From: Mycolicibacterium sp. P1-18
GTDB lineage: Bacteria; Actinomycetota; Actinomycetes; Mycobacteriales; Mycobacteriaceae
DNA: 64,000 nt
Direction of reading: 5' to 3'
NCBI RefSeq assembly: GCF_008329535.1
Contig: NZ_NPKR01000002.1
Span: 310,001-374,000 of the forward strand
In this document: positions 18,233 through 28,233 of the stretch, piece after piece
Position numbering within the stretch: position 1 is the stretch's first letter
How the letters are laid out: the number at the start of each line of letters is the position of its first letter
Translations under genes and position numbers: made by a program
The notes under the pieces: generated by a model
Databases searched by the model: none
What the model was told of the DNA's origin: nothing
What the model saw: only the letters and a program-made list of their open reading frames with translations

Positions 18233-19190
18233 TCCCCGAGCGCTCGCCGTTTCGCTCGTCGGCCTTGTCCTCCAGCCAGCCCTTGAACCGCTTGGCGTGG
18301 GTCTGGGGGGCGGGCCACTCCTCCTGGATCGCCGCGTTCAGTTCGGCGCCCATCATGATGGCGAAGCCGAGAAAGAACGCGAAGAGCAGGAAGGCGATTG
18401 GCGTCGCCAACGCGCCGTAGGTGTAACCCGTGGCGGTGATCCACGTCAGGTAGATCCGCAGGCCGAGCGTGGCGACCAGGAACACGATCGCCGCCAGCAT
18501 CGCGCCGTACACCAAGCGGTGCGAGGGCAGCGGCCTGGGCAGGGCCACCCGGTAGAGGATGGTGATCGCGATGACCAGGGCGGCGTACAGCACCGGGTAG
18601 TAGCCGTAGCTCAGGAAGTACTGCCAGTTCTCCGGAATGTGCTCGGCGATCTTCATCGGCCCGATCGCCAGGAGCGGGGCCGTGGCGATGATGAACACCA
18701 ACCCGATCACGTACAGGCCGAGGGCGTAGAAGCGCTGACGCACCGGGTGACGCAGTTCGGTCTGATCGTGCGCCTCCACGACGGCGTCCACGAAGGCCGA
18801 CACCGCCGACGACCCCGCCCACAACGAGATGACGAACCCGAGCGAGACCACCTCGCCACGGGCCCCCGCCACGATGTCGGACACCGTCGGCGCGATGATC
18901 TCGTTGACGACGTTGCTGGAGAACAGATTTCCCGCGGTGCTGACGAGGCGGTCCTCGATGGTCTGCAGGGTGTCGGGCCCGAACAGCGGCGCGATGTAGG
19001 CCAGGCTGCCGAGCATTCCCAGGAGCAGAGGCGGTAGCGACAGCGCACTCCAGAACGCTGCCGCCGCCGACTCCGAGAAGATCGAGTCGTCCCAACTCTT
19101 GCCCAGGGTGCGTTTCAGTACGGGCCAGGCATGGCGTCGGGACGGCTTGGCCGGCGTGTGCTCGTCGTTCATGACCACACCAGCATTCAC
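18222..19190 (-). CDS. YihY/BrkB-family membrane protein (Rv2707-like)
   Basis: The 322-residue protein has about six hydrophobic segments and the family pattern: ESAAAAFWSALSLPPLLLGML for the first helix, QTIEDRLVSTAGNLFS, GFVISLWAGSSAVSAFVDAVVEAHD and the C-terminal FLLFAFFLGFAIMMGAELNA. BrkB-type proteins were once taken for RNase BN but are integral membrane proteins of uncertain role, possibly transport or envelope export. ATG 19190 gives a length close to the H37Rv protein as I recall it; ATG 19172 is also possible. The C-terminus is charged (KADERNGERSG). Confidence 0.85.
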   Translation of the reverse strand: MNAGVVMNDEHTPAKPSRRHAWPVLKRTLGKSWDDSIFSESAAAAFWSALSLPPLLLGMLGSLAYIAPLFGPDTLQTIEDRLVSTAGNLFSSNVVNEIIAPTVSDIVAGARGEVVSLGFVISLWAGSSAVSAFVDAVVEAHDQTELRHPVRQRFYALGLYVIGLVFIIATAPLLAIGPMKIAEHIPENWQYFLSYGYYPVLYAALVIAITILYRVALPRPLPSHRLVYGAMLAAIVFLVATLGLRIYLTWITATGYTYGALATPIAFLLFAFFLGFAIMMGAELNAAIQEEWPAPQTHAKRFKGWLEDKADERNGERSGTTS

Positions 19191-19232
19191 GACCGCGCAC
19201 CTTCGTGCGCGAAGTGGGGGCTCAGTAAGTGA

Positions 19233-19424
19233 TTACGAATCGATCTTGCTGGTCTCCAGCACGGCGGCGAGCTCGACCAATTTGGCCTCGTGCTCGTTGG
19301 CGTGGTGCTGGCAGAAAAGCAGTACGGCACCCGACGGCAGTTTCGCGACGACTCGGGCGGCGGCGCCGCATCGGTCGCAGCGATCAGCCCGGGTCAGCTC
19401 TGGGCTGGTCAGAGTTGCGTTCAT
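19233..19424 (-). CDS. Small zinc-ribbon-like protein (DUF7455 type)
   Basis: The 63-residue protein has the pattern RCDRCGAAARV... LLFCQHHANEH, with two cysteines near the start and a Cys/His-His group in the second half that could bind zinc. This small actinobacterial family often lies near sigma-factor genes, and here it is 0.9 kb from sigA. The start ATG 19424 is preceded by GGAGGCGCC. The function is not known. It could bind RNA polymerase or nucleic acid, but nothing in the sequence proves that. Confidence 0.75.
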   Translation of the reverse strand: MNATLTSPELTRADRCDRCGAAARVVAKLPSGAVLLFCQHHANEHEAKLVELAAVLETSKIDS

Positions 19425-19556
19425 GGCGCCTCCTCCATATTGCTACGTTCTTTCTTCCACTCTGTCAGACGTTTTCACTTCCGGCCTTGTTCCCCGGTCG
19501 TTAACCGGTGTGTCGTGTCTCACGCGCCGAACGTTTCCGGCGGGCACACTGGCGGC

Positions 19557-19925
19557 ATGGTCCCGTCACCGCGTGAACTGCTCCATCTGTGTACCGCCGA
19601 GGAGTGGGACGCCGCGGCGACGACCGGCGAGCGGCGGCCGCCGTCTCTCGACGACCAAGGCTTCGTGCATCTTTCGGCGCCCGAGCAGGTTCATCTCCCC
19701 GCCAACCGGCTGTTCGCGGGCCGGCGCGACATGGTCGTGCTGCGCGTCGACGCGCAGCGTCTGGACGGCCCGGTGCGGTGGGAGCCAGGCGTCCCGACCG
19801 ATCCGGACTCGATGACGTTCCCGCATTTGTACGGTCCGCTGCCGACGGCAGCTGTGACCAGTGTCACTCCGTACGTGCCCGACGCCGACGGCCGTTTTCC
19901 GGAGTGGTCTCACTCCGAGACGTAG
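19557..19925 (+). CDS. DUF952 protein
   Basis: The 122-residue product has the DUF952 signature: LLHLCTAEEWDAA at the start, GFVHLSAPEQV in the middle and DSMTFPHLYGPLPTAAV near the end. Family members resemble glutathione-S-transferase-linked proteins and have no proven activity. ATG 19557 was chosen as the first start that keeps the conserved N-terminus; no strong ribosome-binding site is seen. It converges on the ridA-like gene with a 16-bp overlap. Confidence 0.78.
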   Translation: MVPSPRELLHLCTAEEWDAAATTGERRPPSLDDQGFVHLSAPEQVHLPANRLFAGRRDMVVLRVDAQRLDGPVRWEPGVPTDPDSMTFPHLYGPLPTAAVTSVTPYVPDADGRFPEWSHSET

Positions 19926-20281
19926 GCGTCGACCTCGATCTCGACGTAGAGGTCGGGGGCGATGAGTGCCGACACCTCGACCATCGTCGACGCGGGCGCC
20001 ACGTTGCCGAAGACCTCCGCGTGGACCGCGCCGACCTCCCGCCACGACGCGATGTCGGTGACGAACATTCGCGTACGGATCACGTCGCCCAGGGAGGCGC
20101 CGACCTCGTCGAGCGCAATCGTGATGCGCCGAAGGGCCTCTCGGGCTTGAGCGGCGACGTCAGGCCCCGGCGCGGTGGTCCCCGCGACGACGACCAGCGG
20201 GCCCACCCTGACGGCGCGCGAATATCCCACCTCGGCCTCGAAGGCCGAGCCCGACGACACGTTGACGCGTTGCGTCGTCAC
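19910..20281 (-). CDS. RidA-family (YjgF) protein (Rv2704-like)
   Basis: RidA proteins hydrolyse reactive enamine/imine intermediates released by PLP enzymes. The 123-residue protein has the family core: YSRAVRVGPLVVVAGTT, ARRITIALDEVG-like helix (REALRRITIALDEVGASLGDVIRTRMFV) and APDLYVEIEVDAYV. The arginine usual in true RidA enzymes lies in the C-terminal beta strand; here that place reads PASTMVEVSAL, without it, so this may be a subgroup with another role. GTG 20281 is the start. It lies 20 bp downstream of sigA on the same strand and may be cotranscribed with it. Confidence 0.82.
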   Translation of the reverse strand: MTTQRVNVSSGSAFEAEVGYSRAVRVGPLVVVAGTTAPGPDVAAQAREALRRITIALDEVGASLGDVIRTRMFVTDIASWREVGAVHAEVFGNVAPASTMVEVSALIAPDLYVEIEVDAYVSE

Positions 20282-20301
20282 GTGGGCTCCGGCAGCTTCG
20301 G

Positions 20302-21696
<1,395 letters not shown>

Positions 21697-22086
21697 GTGC
21701 ACCCCTTCGGTCATGCGAGACTCGGTAGCGTGGGCGTGCGCCACCGTAAAACGTCGACTGTCTGTTGATGGCGTTTGTTATCTGCTCGGATACCTGCCGC
21801 CATCCGTGATGAGGCCGCCGTTCACCATTGTAACGACAGAGTGGGGAAGTGCCGCTACGAGCGGCGAATTGGCCGTTCGGCGAGCCGTGGCGACGTTGCC
21901 CGCCGACCCCGTGCCAGGGCACCCGTCGACGGCTGGCCAGGCCCGACACACGATTGCCAAGATTGGCCCCGTCGTCGTGCCTTTGCGCAGTTGAACGGCG
22001 TGTCGACCGTCGTGACGACACGGAAGCCGGTCCCGTCGCGGCACGTCGATTCGCGCTAGTCCGCGCAATTGCCTTTGCTAGCTGCA
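21697..22086. promoter_or_regulatory. sigA leader and promoter region, shared with the LAL gene
   Basis: No gene is supported in this 390-bp stretch. On the minus strand TACAAT at 21832-21827 is a near-consensus -10 that would give sigA a leader of about 125 nt; no matching TTGACA is seen at the right distance. The right part must hold the promoter of the divergent regulator gene, but no clear element stands out there. Confidence 0.45.
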
Positions 22087-24861
22087 ATGATGGGGAACGT
22101 GCCTGTGGCTACGGTGAGTCGCTCGGGGGAGCGCCAAGCGGTCGACGACCTGCTTGGTGCCGCCGGCATGGCGCCGTCTGCGCTGGTGATCGCGGGGGAG
22201 CCGGGAATCGGCAAGACCACACTGTGGCTCTACGGCGTCGAGCGGGCCCGGGAACACGGGTTCCGGGTTCTGTCGACGCGGGCGGACGAGGCGGAGTCGG
22301 TTCTGGCGTACGCCGCGGTGGCCGACCTGTTGCAGGACGTCGAGCCGGAGGTGCTGGCCGGTCTGCCCGAACTGCAACGCGTCGCCGTCGACCGGGTGCT
22401 TCTGCGCACCGGCACCGACGGACCGCCGACCGATCAGCGCGTCACCGGGTCGGCGGTCGCCGCGGTCCTCGTGGCGATGGCCGCCCGCCAGCCGATCGTG
22501 CTGGCCATCGACGACGTCCAGTGGCTGGACGTCTCGAGCCAGGCCGTCCTGGCGTTCGCCGCGCGCCGGCTGACCGGCCGCGTCGGCCTGCTGCTAACCG
22601 GGCGCGCGCTCGCCACCGAACCCGCGCCGGCCGAGTGGCTCCACCTGCAGACCCCGGGAGCGGTCAGTCGGGTGCGCGTGGGCCCGCTGAGTCTGCGCGC
22701 CCTGCACACCATGATCCTGGACCGCTTCGGCAAGGCCTTTCCCCGGCCGACGATGGTGCGCATCGCCGAGGTGTCCGGAGGAAATCCGTTCTACGCACTG
22801 GAACTGGCCCGGGGCATGGACGGTCGGTCGTCGACCGGCGAGGCGGTGTTGCCGAGCACCCTGACCGAGCTGGTGCGGTTGCGCACCGCGCACTTCGACG
22901 GCCAGGTGGGGGACATGCTGCTGGCGGCGTGCTCGGTCGGCGACGCGACGGTCGACCTGATCGCCGAGGCCACCGACCTTCCCGTCGAGCGCGTGGTCGA
23001 ATTGCTCGAGGCCCCCGAACGCGAGGGCATCATCCGGATCGACGGCAACAGCGTGGTGTTCGCCCACCCGCTGCTGGCCCGTGGCATCTACACCCATGCG
23101 GGTCCCGCGCGCCGCCGCCGGATGCATCGGGCCTTGGCTGCCGTGGAGAAGCGGCCCGAACTCAAGGCGCGCCACATGGCGCTGGGCGCCGCCAGCGCGG
23201 AGCCCGCCACCCTGCACGCCCTCGACGACGCCGCGGCGGCCGCCGTGGGCCGCGGGGCCGCCGCGGCCGCGGCCGATCTCTACGAACTGGCCATCGGGCT
23301 CGGCGGCGACACGCCCACCCGCCGGCTCCGTGCGGCCGAGCAACACCTCCGTGCCGGCGACACGCGTCGTGCCCGCCGGATGGTCGAGCCGGTGGTCGGC
23401 GGACTGACCGCCGGCGTGGAGCGCGCCGCGGCGCTGACCCTGCTCGGCGCGGCCCGGGTGGCCGAACACGACTATCCGGGTGCCCTTCCACTACTCGCCG
23501 AGGCCGTGTCCCACGCCGCCGACGACCCGGCACTGTTGGTCGAGGCAACCTTGCTGCTCTCGCGGGCGCACTCCATGAGCGGACATCAGGAGGACGCACT
23601 GCGTCAGGCCAGGGCCGCCGTCGCGCACGCCGAACGGCTGGGCAACGGCAAGCTGATCAGTCAGGCCCTGTCGCTGACCGTGATGCTCGACTGTGCCCGT
23701 GGTCTGCGGCGAGATGGCCCGGCGCTGGTGCGCGCACTGGACCTCGAGGTGCCCGACCCCGACGTCGCGGCGCCCTGCCGGGCCAGCGTCGTCGACGCGG
23801 TGACGACGTCCTGGACGGGTGGACTCGACGAGGGGCTCGCCGGCCTGGTCGCCGCCCGCCGGCGCTGTGTCGAGATGGGGTCGGACGCCGATCTGGTCTT
23901 CGTCTCGGGCCATCTGGCCATGGTCTACACCTGGTTGGGTCGTTACTCGGTGGCATCCGACGTCGCCCAGGACATCGTGCGCCGGGGCGAGCAGCTTGGC
24001 GGTGGCTACCCGGTGGTCATCGGCAGAACTCACCGCGCCGTGGCGGCGGCGTACATGGGTCGTGAGCGCATCGTCCGCGACGACGTCCGGGTCGCGATCG
24101 CCGGCGCCCACCAGTGCGGGGCGCCGTTCCTGACGATTCGGCCCCTGATCGCGCTCGGGTTCCTCGAAGTGTCGCTGGGCAACTACGAGAAGGCCCTGAA
24201 CGTGCTGCAGCCCTTGCTAATTGGTCGCGGCGACGGTCGTGCCCGTGACATCTTCCCCGCGACGTTCGTGCCGGACGCGGTCGAGGCGTTGGTGGCCCTC
24301 GGCCGGTTGGACGAAGCGGTTCCGCTGGTGGAGGCGTTGGAAGTGCACGGTGCCGCCCTGGATCGACCGTGGCTGCTGGTCGCGGGCGCCCGCGGTCGGA
24401 GCATGCTGCAGGCGGCGGCGGGCGATCTGGCCGACGCCGAGGAGACGCTGCACGGCGCGCTGGCGCAGCACGACCGCCTCCCGATGCCGTTCGAACGGGC
24501 GCGCACCCAACTGTTCCTCGGCCAGGTGTTGCGCCGTCAGCGCAAGAAGAACCTTGCGGCCACGATGCTGCGTGAGTCCTTCGAGACGTTCCGCGATCTG
24601 GGTATTCCGTTGTGGGCCAAGCGGGTTGGCGTCGAGCTGGAACGCACCGACGCCCCGCGCGCTAATCACTCCGAGCTGACTCCGTCGGAGTTGCGGGTGG
24701 CCAAGTTGGCGGCGACGGGCAAGACCAACAAGGACATCGCCACGGCGCTGTTCATCAGCCCGAAGACCGTCGAACACAACCTCAGCAGCGTGTACCGCAA
24801 ACTCGCCGTCCGCACCCGGTCGGAGCTGGCCAGCCGGGCCGGCGAACTGGTCGACGACTAA
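22087..24861 (+). CDS. LAL-type ATPase transcriptional regulator with LuxR C-terminal domain
   Basis: This 924-residue protein is a large ATP-binding regulator of the LuxR (LAL/MalT-like STAND) family. An AAA-type ATPase comes first, with Walker A GEPGIGKTTL near residue 38 and Walker B VLAIDDVQWLD near residue 138. A long helical, TPR-like Ala/Leu-rich middle is the likely ligand-sensing part, and a GerE/LuxR helix-turn-helix (LTPSELRVAKLAATGKTNKD... TVEHNLSSVYRKL) lies near residues 864-920. ATG 22087 and ATG 22090 are equal candidates; an in-frame ATG at 22069 is less likely. In H37Rv sigA and ppgK are neighbours, so this gene is an insertion in this lineage. Its signal and targets are unknown. 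Confidence 0.9.
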   Translation: MMGNVPVATVSRSGERQAVDDLLGAAGMAPSALVIAGEPGIGKTTLWLYGVERAREHGFRVLSTRADEAESVLAYAAVADLLQDVEPEVLAGLPELQRVAVDRVLLRTGTDGPPTDQRVTGSAVAAVLVAMAARQPIVLAIDDVQWLDVSSQAVLAFAARRLTGRVGLLLTGRALATEPAPAEWLHLQTPGAVSRVRVGPLSLRALHTMILDRFGKAFPRPTMVRIAEVSGGNPFYALELARGMDGRSSTGEAVLPSTLTELVRLRTAHFDGQVGDMLLAACSVGDATVDLIAEATDLPVERVVELLEAPEREGIIRIDGNSVVFAHPLLARGIYTHAGPARRRRMHRALAAVEKRPELKARHMALGAASAEPATLHALDDAAAAAVGRGAAAAAADLYELAIGLGGDTPTRRLRAAEQHLRAGDTRRARRMVEPVVGGLTAGVERAAALTLLGAARVAEHDYPGALPLLAEAVSHAADDPALLVEATLLLSRAHSMSGHQEDALRQARAAVAHAERLGNGKLISQALSLTVMLDCARGLRRDGPALVRALDLEVPDPDVAAPCRASVVDAVTTSWTGGLDEGLAGLVAARRRCVEMGSDADLVFVSGHLAMVYTWLGRYSVASDVAQDIVRRGEQLGGGYPVVIGRTHRAVAAAYMGRERIVRDDVRVAIAGAHQCGAPFLTIRPLIALGFLEVSLGNYEKALNVLQPLLIGRGDGRARDIFPATFVPDAVEALVALGRLDEAVPLVEALEVHGAALDRPWLLVAGARGRSMLQAAAGDLADAEETLHGALAQHDRLPMPFERARTQLFLGQVLRRQRKKNLAATMLRESFETFRDLGIPLWAKRVGVELERTDAPRANHSELTPSELRVAKLAATGKTNKDIATALFISPKTVEHNLSSVYRKLAVRTRSELASRAGELVDD

Positions 24862-24865
24862 CCGG

Positions 24866-25654
24866 TCAGCTGCCCGCGGCGTCGGCCGCCATCGCGGCGC
24901 CGACGATGCCCGCCTCGTTCTGCAGGGCGGCGCCGACGACCGGAGTCCTGTTCTGCAGCATGGGAATCCACTTCTCGGCCTTGCGGCTGATGCCGCCGCC
25001 GGCGATGAACAGGTCCGGCCAGATGGCGTTCTCGATGGCGACGAGCACCTTGGTGACCTCCTTGGTCCAGCGCTCGTAACTCCAGTCCTTGGCTTCCTTG
25101 ATCGACGACGCGGCGCGGTGCTCGGCCTCCTTGCCGCCGACCTCGAGATGTCCGAACTCGGTGTTGGGCAGCAGCACTCCGTCATGGATCACCGCAGACC
25201 CGATGCCGGTACCGAACGTCAGCAGGACGATCACGCCGGTGTTGTCCTTGCCTGCGCCGAACTTCTCCTCGGCCAGCCCGGCGGCGTCGGCGTCGTTGAG
25301 GACGGTGACGCGCCGGCCGCCCAGTTCGGCGCCGATCACCTCCTGGGCGTTGGTGCCGATCCAGCCCTTGTCGACGTTGGCCGCCGTGCGCACGATGCCG
25401 CCGGTGACGACGCCGGGGTACGTCACTCCGAGCGGGCCGTCCCAGCCGAACTCCTTGACCACCGCGGCGATGGTCTTGGCGACGGCGTCCGGGGTCGACG
25501 GCTGAGGCGTCGGGAGCTTGAAGCGTTCGCCGATCAGCTGACCGGTGTCCAGGTCGACGATGCCGCCCTTGACCCCGCTGCCGCCCACGTCGACGCCGAA
25601 ACCACGGCGTTGCGAACCGTCGTCAGACGGGGTGGGGGTGGAACTTTCGGACAT
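24866..25654 (-). CDS. ppgK: Polyphosphate glucokinase
   Basis: PpgK phosphorylates glucose with polyphosphate or ATP. The 262-residue ROK-family protein shows the phosphate loop GVDVGGSGVKGGIVDLDTG near residue 20, GVTYPGVV, TAANVDKGWIGTNA, the catalytic Asp in LNDADAAGLAE, FGTGIGSAVI, and TEFGHLEVGGKEAEHRA. Length matches the M. tuberculosis enzyme. ATG 25654 follows GAGGAGCG. It is divergent from suhB and converges on the LAL regulator gene with a 4-bp gap. Confidence 0.95.
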   Translation of the reverse strand: MSESSTPTPSDDGSQRRGFGVDVGGSGVKGGIVDLDTGQLIGERFKLPTPQPSTPDAVAKTIAAVVKEFGWDGPLGVTYPGVVTGGIVRTAANVDKGWIGTNAQEVIGAELGGRRVTVLNDADAAGLAEEKFGAGKDNTGVIVLLTFGTGIGSAVIHDGVLLPNTEFGHLEVGGKEAEHRAASSIKEAKDWSYERWTKEVTKVLVAIENAIWPDLFIAGGGISRKAEKWIPMLQNRTPVVGAALQNEAGIVGAAMAADAAGS

Positions 25655-25738
25655 GTTCGCTCCTCTGCGAGAGGCCGACGGGTGCGACGCCAACCACACA
25701 CTAGTGCCTCGCCACGAGCGATGTGTTGCGATGGACGG

Positions 25739-26587
25739 GTGACCGACGACCATGATCCGGACCGCCTTCGGGCCGTCGCCGAACAGCTCGCCGAGGAGGC
25801 AGCCGCCTTCGTCCGGCGTCGCCGCACCGAGGTGTTCGGCGTCGACTCGTCCCAGGACGCGGCCGCGGCGACGCGGACGAAGAGCACCCCGACGGATCCC
25901 GTCACGATCGTCGACACGGAGACCGAACGGCTGCTGCGCGAGCGACTCGCCGAGTTGCGCCCCGGCGATCCGATCGTCGGCGAGGAGGAGGGTGGCTCGG
26001 CCGTCGGCCATCACGGGAAGCCGACGTGGGTGCTCGACCCCATCGACGGGACGGTGAACTTCCTCTACGGCATCGAGGCCTACGCGGTGTCGGTGGGCGT
26101 GCAGGTCGACGGCCGGTCGGTGGCGGGCGCGGTCGCCAACGTCCCCACGGGCGAGATCTTCTCCGCGGCCCGCGGTGCGGGCTCACACCTGCGGCGCGAC
26201 GGCGTGTCGAGGCGGCTGCGCTGCAATTCCGTCGACGACGTCTCGATGGCGTTGGTGGGCACCGGGTTCGGGTACGCCCCGGAGCGGCGTCTGATGCAGG
26301 CCGAGGTGATGGCCCGGCTGATCACCGACGTCCGCGACGTGCGGCGCGTCGGCTCGTGTGCGTTGGATCTGTGCATGGTGGCCGCGGGTCGGCTCGACGC
26401 GTACTACGAGCTCGGCGTGAACGTGTGGGACTGGGCGGCGGGCGCGTTGATCGCCGAGGAGGCCGGCGCGAGGATGCTGCTGCCGCCGGTCGACGACGAC
26501 GCCGGGGAGGGCGGCCTCATCGTGGCCGCCGCACCGGGGATCGCCGATCAGTTCGACGACGCCCTGCGACGGGCCGGCGCGTTCTGA
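25739..26587 (+). CDS. suhB: Inositol monophosphatase family protein SuhB
   Basis: SuhB removes phosphate from inositol-1-phosphate in the route to mycothiol and phosphatidylinositol lipids. The 282-residue protein has GEEEGG, the metal-binding motif WVLDPIDGTVNFLYG, and the second motif WDWAAGALIAEEAGA; the substrate region RRVGSCALDLCMVAAGRLDAYYE is intact. GTG 25739 (VTDDHDPDRL) agrees with the M. tuberculosis start as I recall it; ATG 25721 is in frame. It is divergent from ppgK and converges on cei with 3 bp between stops. Confidence 0.92.
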   Translation: MTDDHDPDRLRAVAEQLAEEAAAFVRRRRTEVFGVDSSQDAAAATRTKSTPTDPVTIVDTETERLLRERLAELRPGDPIVGEEEGGSAVGHHGKPTWVLDPIDGTVNFLYGIEAYAVSVGVQVDGRSVAGAVANVPTGEIFSAARGAGSHLRRDGVSRRLRCNSVDDVSMALVGTGFGYAPERRLMQAEVMARLITDVRDVRRVGSCALDLCMVAAGRLDAYYELGVNVWDWAAGALIAEEAGARMLLPPVDDDAGEGGLIVAAAPGIADQFDDALRRAGAF

Positions 26588-26590
26588 CCG

Positions 26591-27241
26591 TCAGCAGGCG
26601 GCGGTGTGGATCTTCTTGATGAGCGCGGAGTCGGCGGGCTGCGTGGCGTCGGGACGCAGGCTGGCGAGGACGGCGTCGATGTCGTCGTTGTGGCTGACGT
26701 CGGAGAAGTCGGTGCCGACGGCCAGGTCGACGGTGTCGTCGGGGCGTTGGTCCTGGAAGAGTTCGGTGCACGGCGCGACCAGCCACAGCGCCGCGGCGGC
26801 GGGGCGCCCGGACGGACCGAACCGGATCTGGCCCTGGCACTGGAGGCGGGTGTTCTCGTAGACGGTGTCGTTGCCTGCGGTGGGCGGGGCGAACCCGAGG
26901 TCGCGTAGTGCGCCGGCCACCTCGCCGGCCTGGCCGCCCTGACCGCTGGCGTTCAGCACGCGGATCTTCGTGTCGGCGAGCTTCGCCGGGGTGACGTCCA
27001 TCATGGTCGCCGGCGTGACGGGTTCGCCGAGTGCGGTCTGGGTGGCGTCGGCCATCGGCGGCGGGGGATTGCACGCCACCAGTTGCCGGACGTCGGGGGT
27101 CTGGTTGAAGGCCACGACCCACACGATCAGCGTGACGACGCCGAGCGCCACCAGCACGACGATGCCGGGAATGTAGTTCCGTCGGCGGAACGGCCGACCG
27201 TGCTTGTCGAAGGCCGTACCCGAGGTGATCTGCGCTACCAC
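26591..27241 (-). CDS. cei: Cell-envelope integrity protein Cei with LytR_C domain
   Basis: Cei (Rv2700) is needed for normal cell-envelope integrity and virulence in M. tuberculosis; its biochemical role is unclear. The 216-residue protein has a short cytoplasmic head, one transmembrane helix (residues 24-45, YIPGIVVLVALGVVTLIVWVV is its core) and an extracytoplasmic LytR_C-type domain (IRVLNASGQGGQAGEVAGAL). The protein contains the expected cysteines, including one as the very last residue. GTG 27241 gives the same length as the H37Rv protein. A Crp-type site lies 54 bp upstream. Confidence 0.9.
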   Translation of the reverse strand: MVAQITSGTAFDKHGRPFRRRNYIPGIVVLVALGVVTLIVWVVAFNQTPDVRQLVACNPPPPMADATQTALGEPVTPATMMDVTPAKLADTKIRVLNASGQGGQAGEVAGALRDLGFAPPTAGNDTVYENTRLQCQGQIRFGPSGRPAAAALWLVAPCTELFQDQRPDDTVDLAVGTDFSDVSHNDDIDAVLASLRPDATQPADSALIKKIHTAAC

Positions 27242-27294
27242 CCCTGCACTGTAAGGGCAGGCCCCGGCAGCGGTCGCCACCAGGGCTTTTCATA

Positions 27295-27310
27295 CGTGAT
27301 ATAAATCACA
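27295..27310. promoter_or_regulatory. Crp-type operator between cei and the DUF4193 gene
   Basis: CGTGATATAAATCACA matches the cAMP receptor protein consensus TGTGA-N6-TCACA with one mismatch. It is the only AT-rich palindrome in the 171-bp gap between two divergent genes, so it could serve either. Mycobacteria carry Crp (Rv3676), so the site is plausible. Confidence 0.6.
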
Positions 27311-27412
27311 ATCAATCCGGGGCCGAGTCGGGCACGAATCATTTGGCGGACGCGTTCTGCGCTGGTACAAAGCTCTGTCGCACCACGACGGAACGACGAG
27401 GAGGGGATGACG

Positions 27413-27715
27413 ATGGCTACCGATTACGACGCTCCACGGCGCACCGAGACCGATGACGTTTCCGAAGATTCGCTCGAGGAACTGAAGGCACGGCGCAACG
27501 AGGCTCAATCGGCGGTCGTCGACGTCGACGAGTCCGAGTCCGCCGAGTCCTTCGAACTGCCCGGCGCGGACCTCTCCGGCGAGGAACTGTCGGTGCGGGT
27601 GGTGCCAAAGCAGGCCGACGAGTTCACCTGCTCCAGCTGCTTCCTCGTGCACCACCGCAGCCGACTGGCCAGCGAAAAGGGCGGCATGATGGTCTGCACC
27701 GATTGCGCCGCCTGA
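27413..27715 (+). CDS. DUF4193 protein (Rv2699c-like)
   Basis: The 100-residue protein is acidic in its first two thirds and ends in a probable zinc ribbon, FTCSSCFLVHHRSRLA... VCTDCAA, with two CxxC pairs. It is highly conserved in mycobacteria and related actinobacteria and essential-like in some screens as I recall, but its function is unknown. ATG 27413 is placed well behind GAGGAGGGG; ATG 27407 is two codons upstream. A Crp-type palindrome lies about 105 bp upstream. Confidence 0.88.
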   Translation: MATDYDAPRRTETDDVSEDSLEELKARRNEAQSAVVDVDESESAESFELPGADLSGEELSVRVVPKQADEFTCSSCFLVHHRSRLASEKGGMMVCTDCAA

Positions 27716-27719
27716 CCGG

Positions 27720-28208
27720 TCAGCTGCGCAGCGCCGCCAGGACCCGGTCGGGCCGGCGGCAACTCACCAGCCAGTAGGGCGTGGGATCGTCGGGGTCGTC
27801 GAGCACGACCAGGATCATCGGCTTGACCCACGCCCGGTGCACCACGTAGGCCGCGGGGTCGAGTTGCCGGCCCAGCGCCGCCGACTTCGCCGACTTCGGC
27901 ACCTCGGCCGACCTGGAGATCACGGAGACGGGCAGATGTGCCGATCCGACCCAGAGCTCGGTGGCCGCCCCGTCGCCGCCGGAGGTGCTGACCACGCGCA
28001 CGTCGACCCGCCCCAGCCACACCAGCACGGCCACCGCGACGGGCAGCAGCACGGCGTACGGCACCCAGTCCGGCAGCGACCGCACACCCAGGTTCACCTC
28101 GTAGGCGACGATGACGGCGAGCAGGAACGCAGGCAGGCACCACCACAGTGGGACCCTCAGTCGCTCGTGGTAACGCACCGTTTCGGTGGCTGCGCGCGTG
28201 TCTGACAC
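27720..28208 (-). CDS. DUF3093 membrane protein (Rv2698-like)
   Basis: The 162-residue product has two transmembrane helices near the N-terminus ([17 protein letters not shown] and [19 protein letters not shown]) followed by a soluble beta-rich domain with [22 protein letters not shown], the DUF3093 signature. The domain looks like a PH-type fold and should be cytoplasmic. No function is known. GTG 28208 ([11 protein letters not shown]) is preferred to the ATG at 28286 because the extra sequence would overlap dut. The gene is divergent from dut with 25 bp between starts, so promoters overlap. Confidence 0.82.
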   Translation of the reverse strand: MSDTRAATETVRYHERLRVPLWWCLPAFLLAVIVAYEVNLGVRSLPDWVPYAVLLPVAVAVLVWLGRVDVRVVSTSGGDGAATELWVGSAHLPVSVISRSAEVPKSAKSAALGRQLDPAAYVVHRAWVKPMILVVLDDPDDPTPYWLVSCRRPDRVLAALRS

Positions 28209-28233
28209 CCGGTCGAGAGTAATCTCCGTGGTC

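Noticed and set aside
21849..24065. Long plus-strand frame overlapping the LAL regulator
   Set aside because: It is an Arg/Gly-rich shadow in another frame of a gene with clear ATPase and LuxR motifs.
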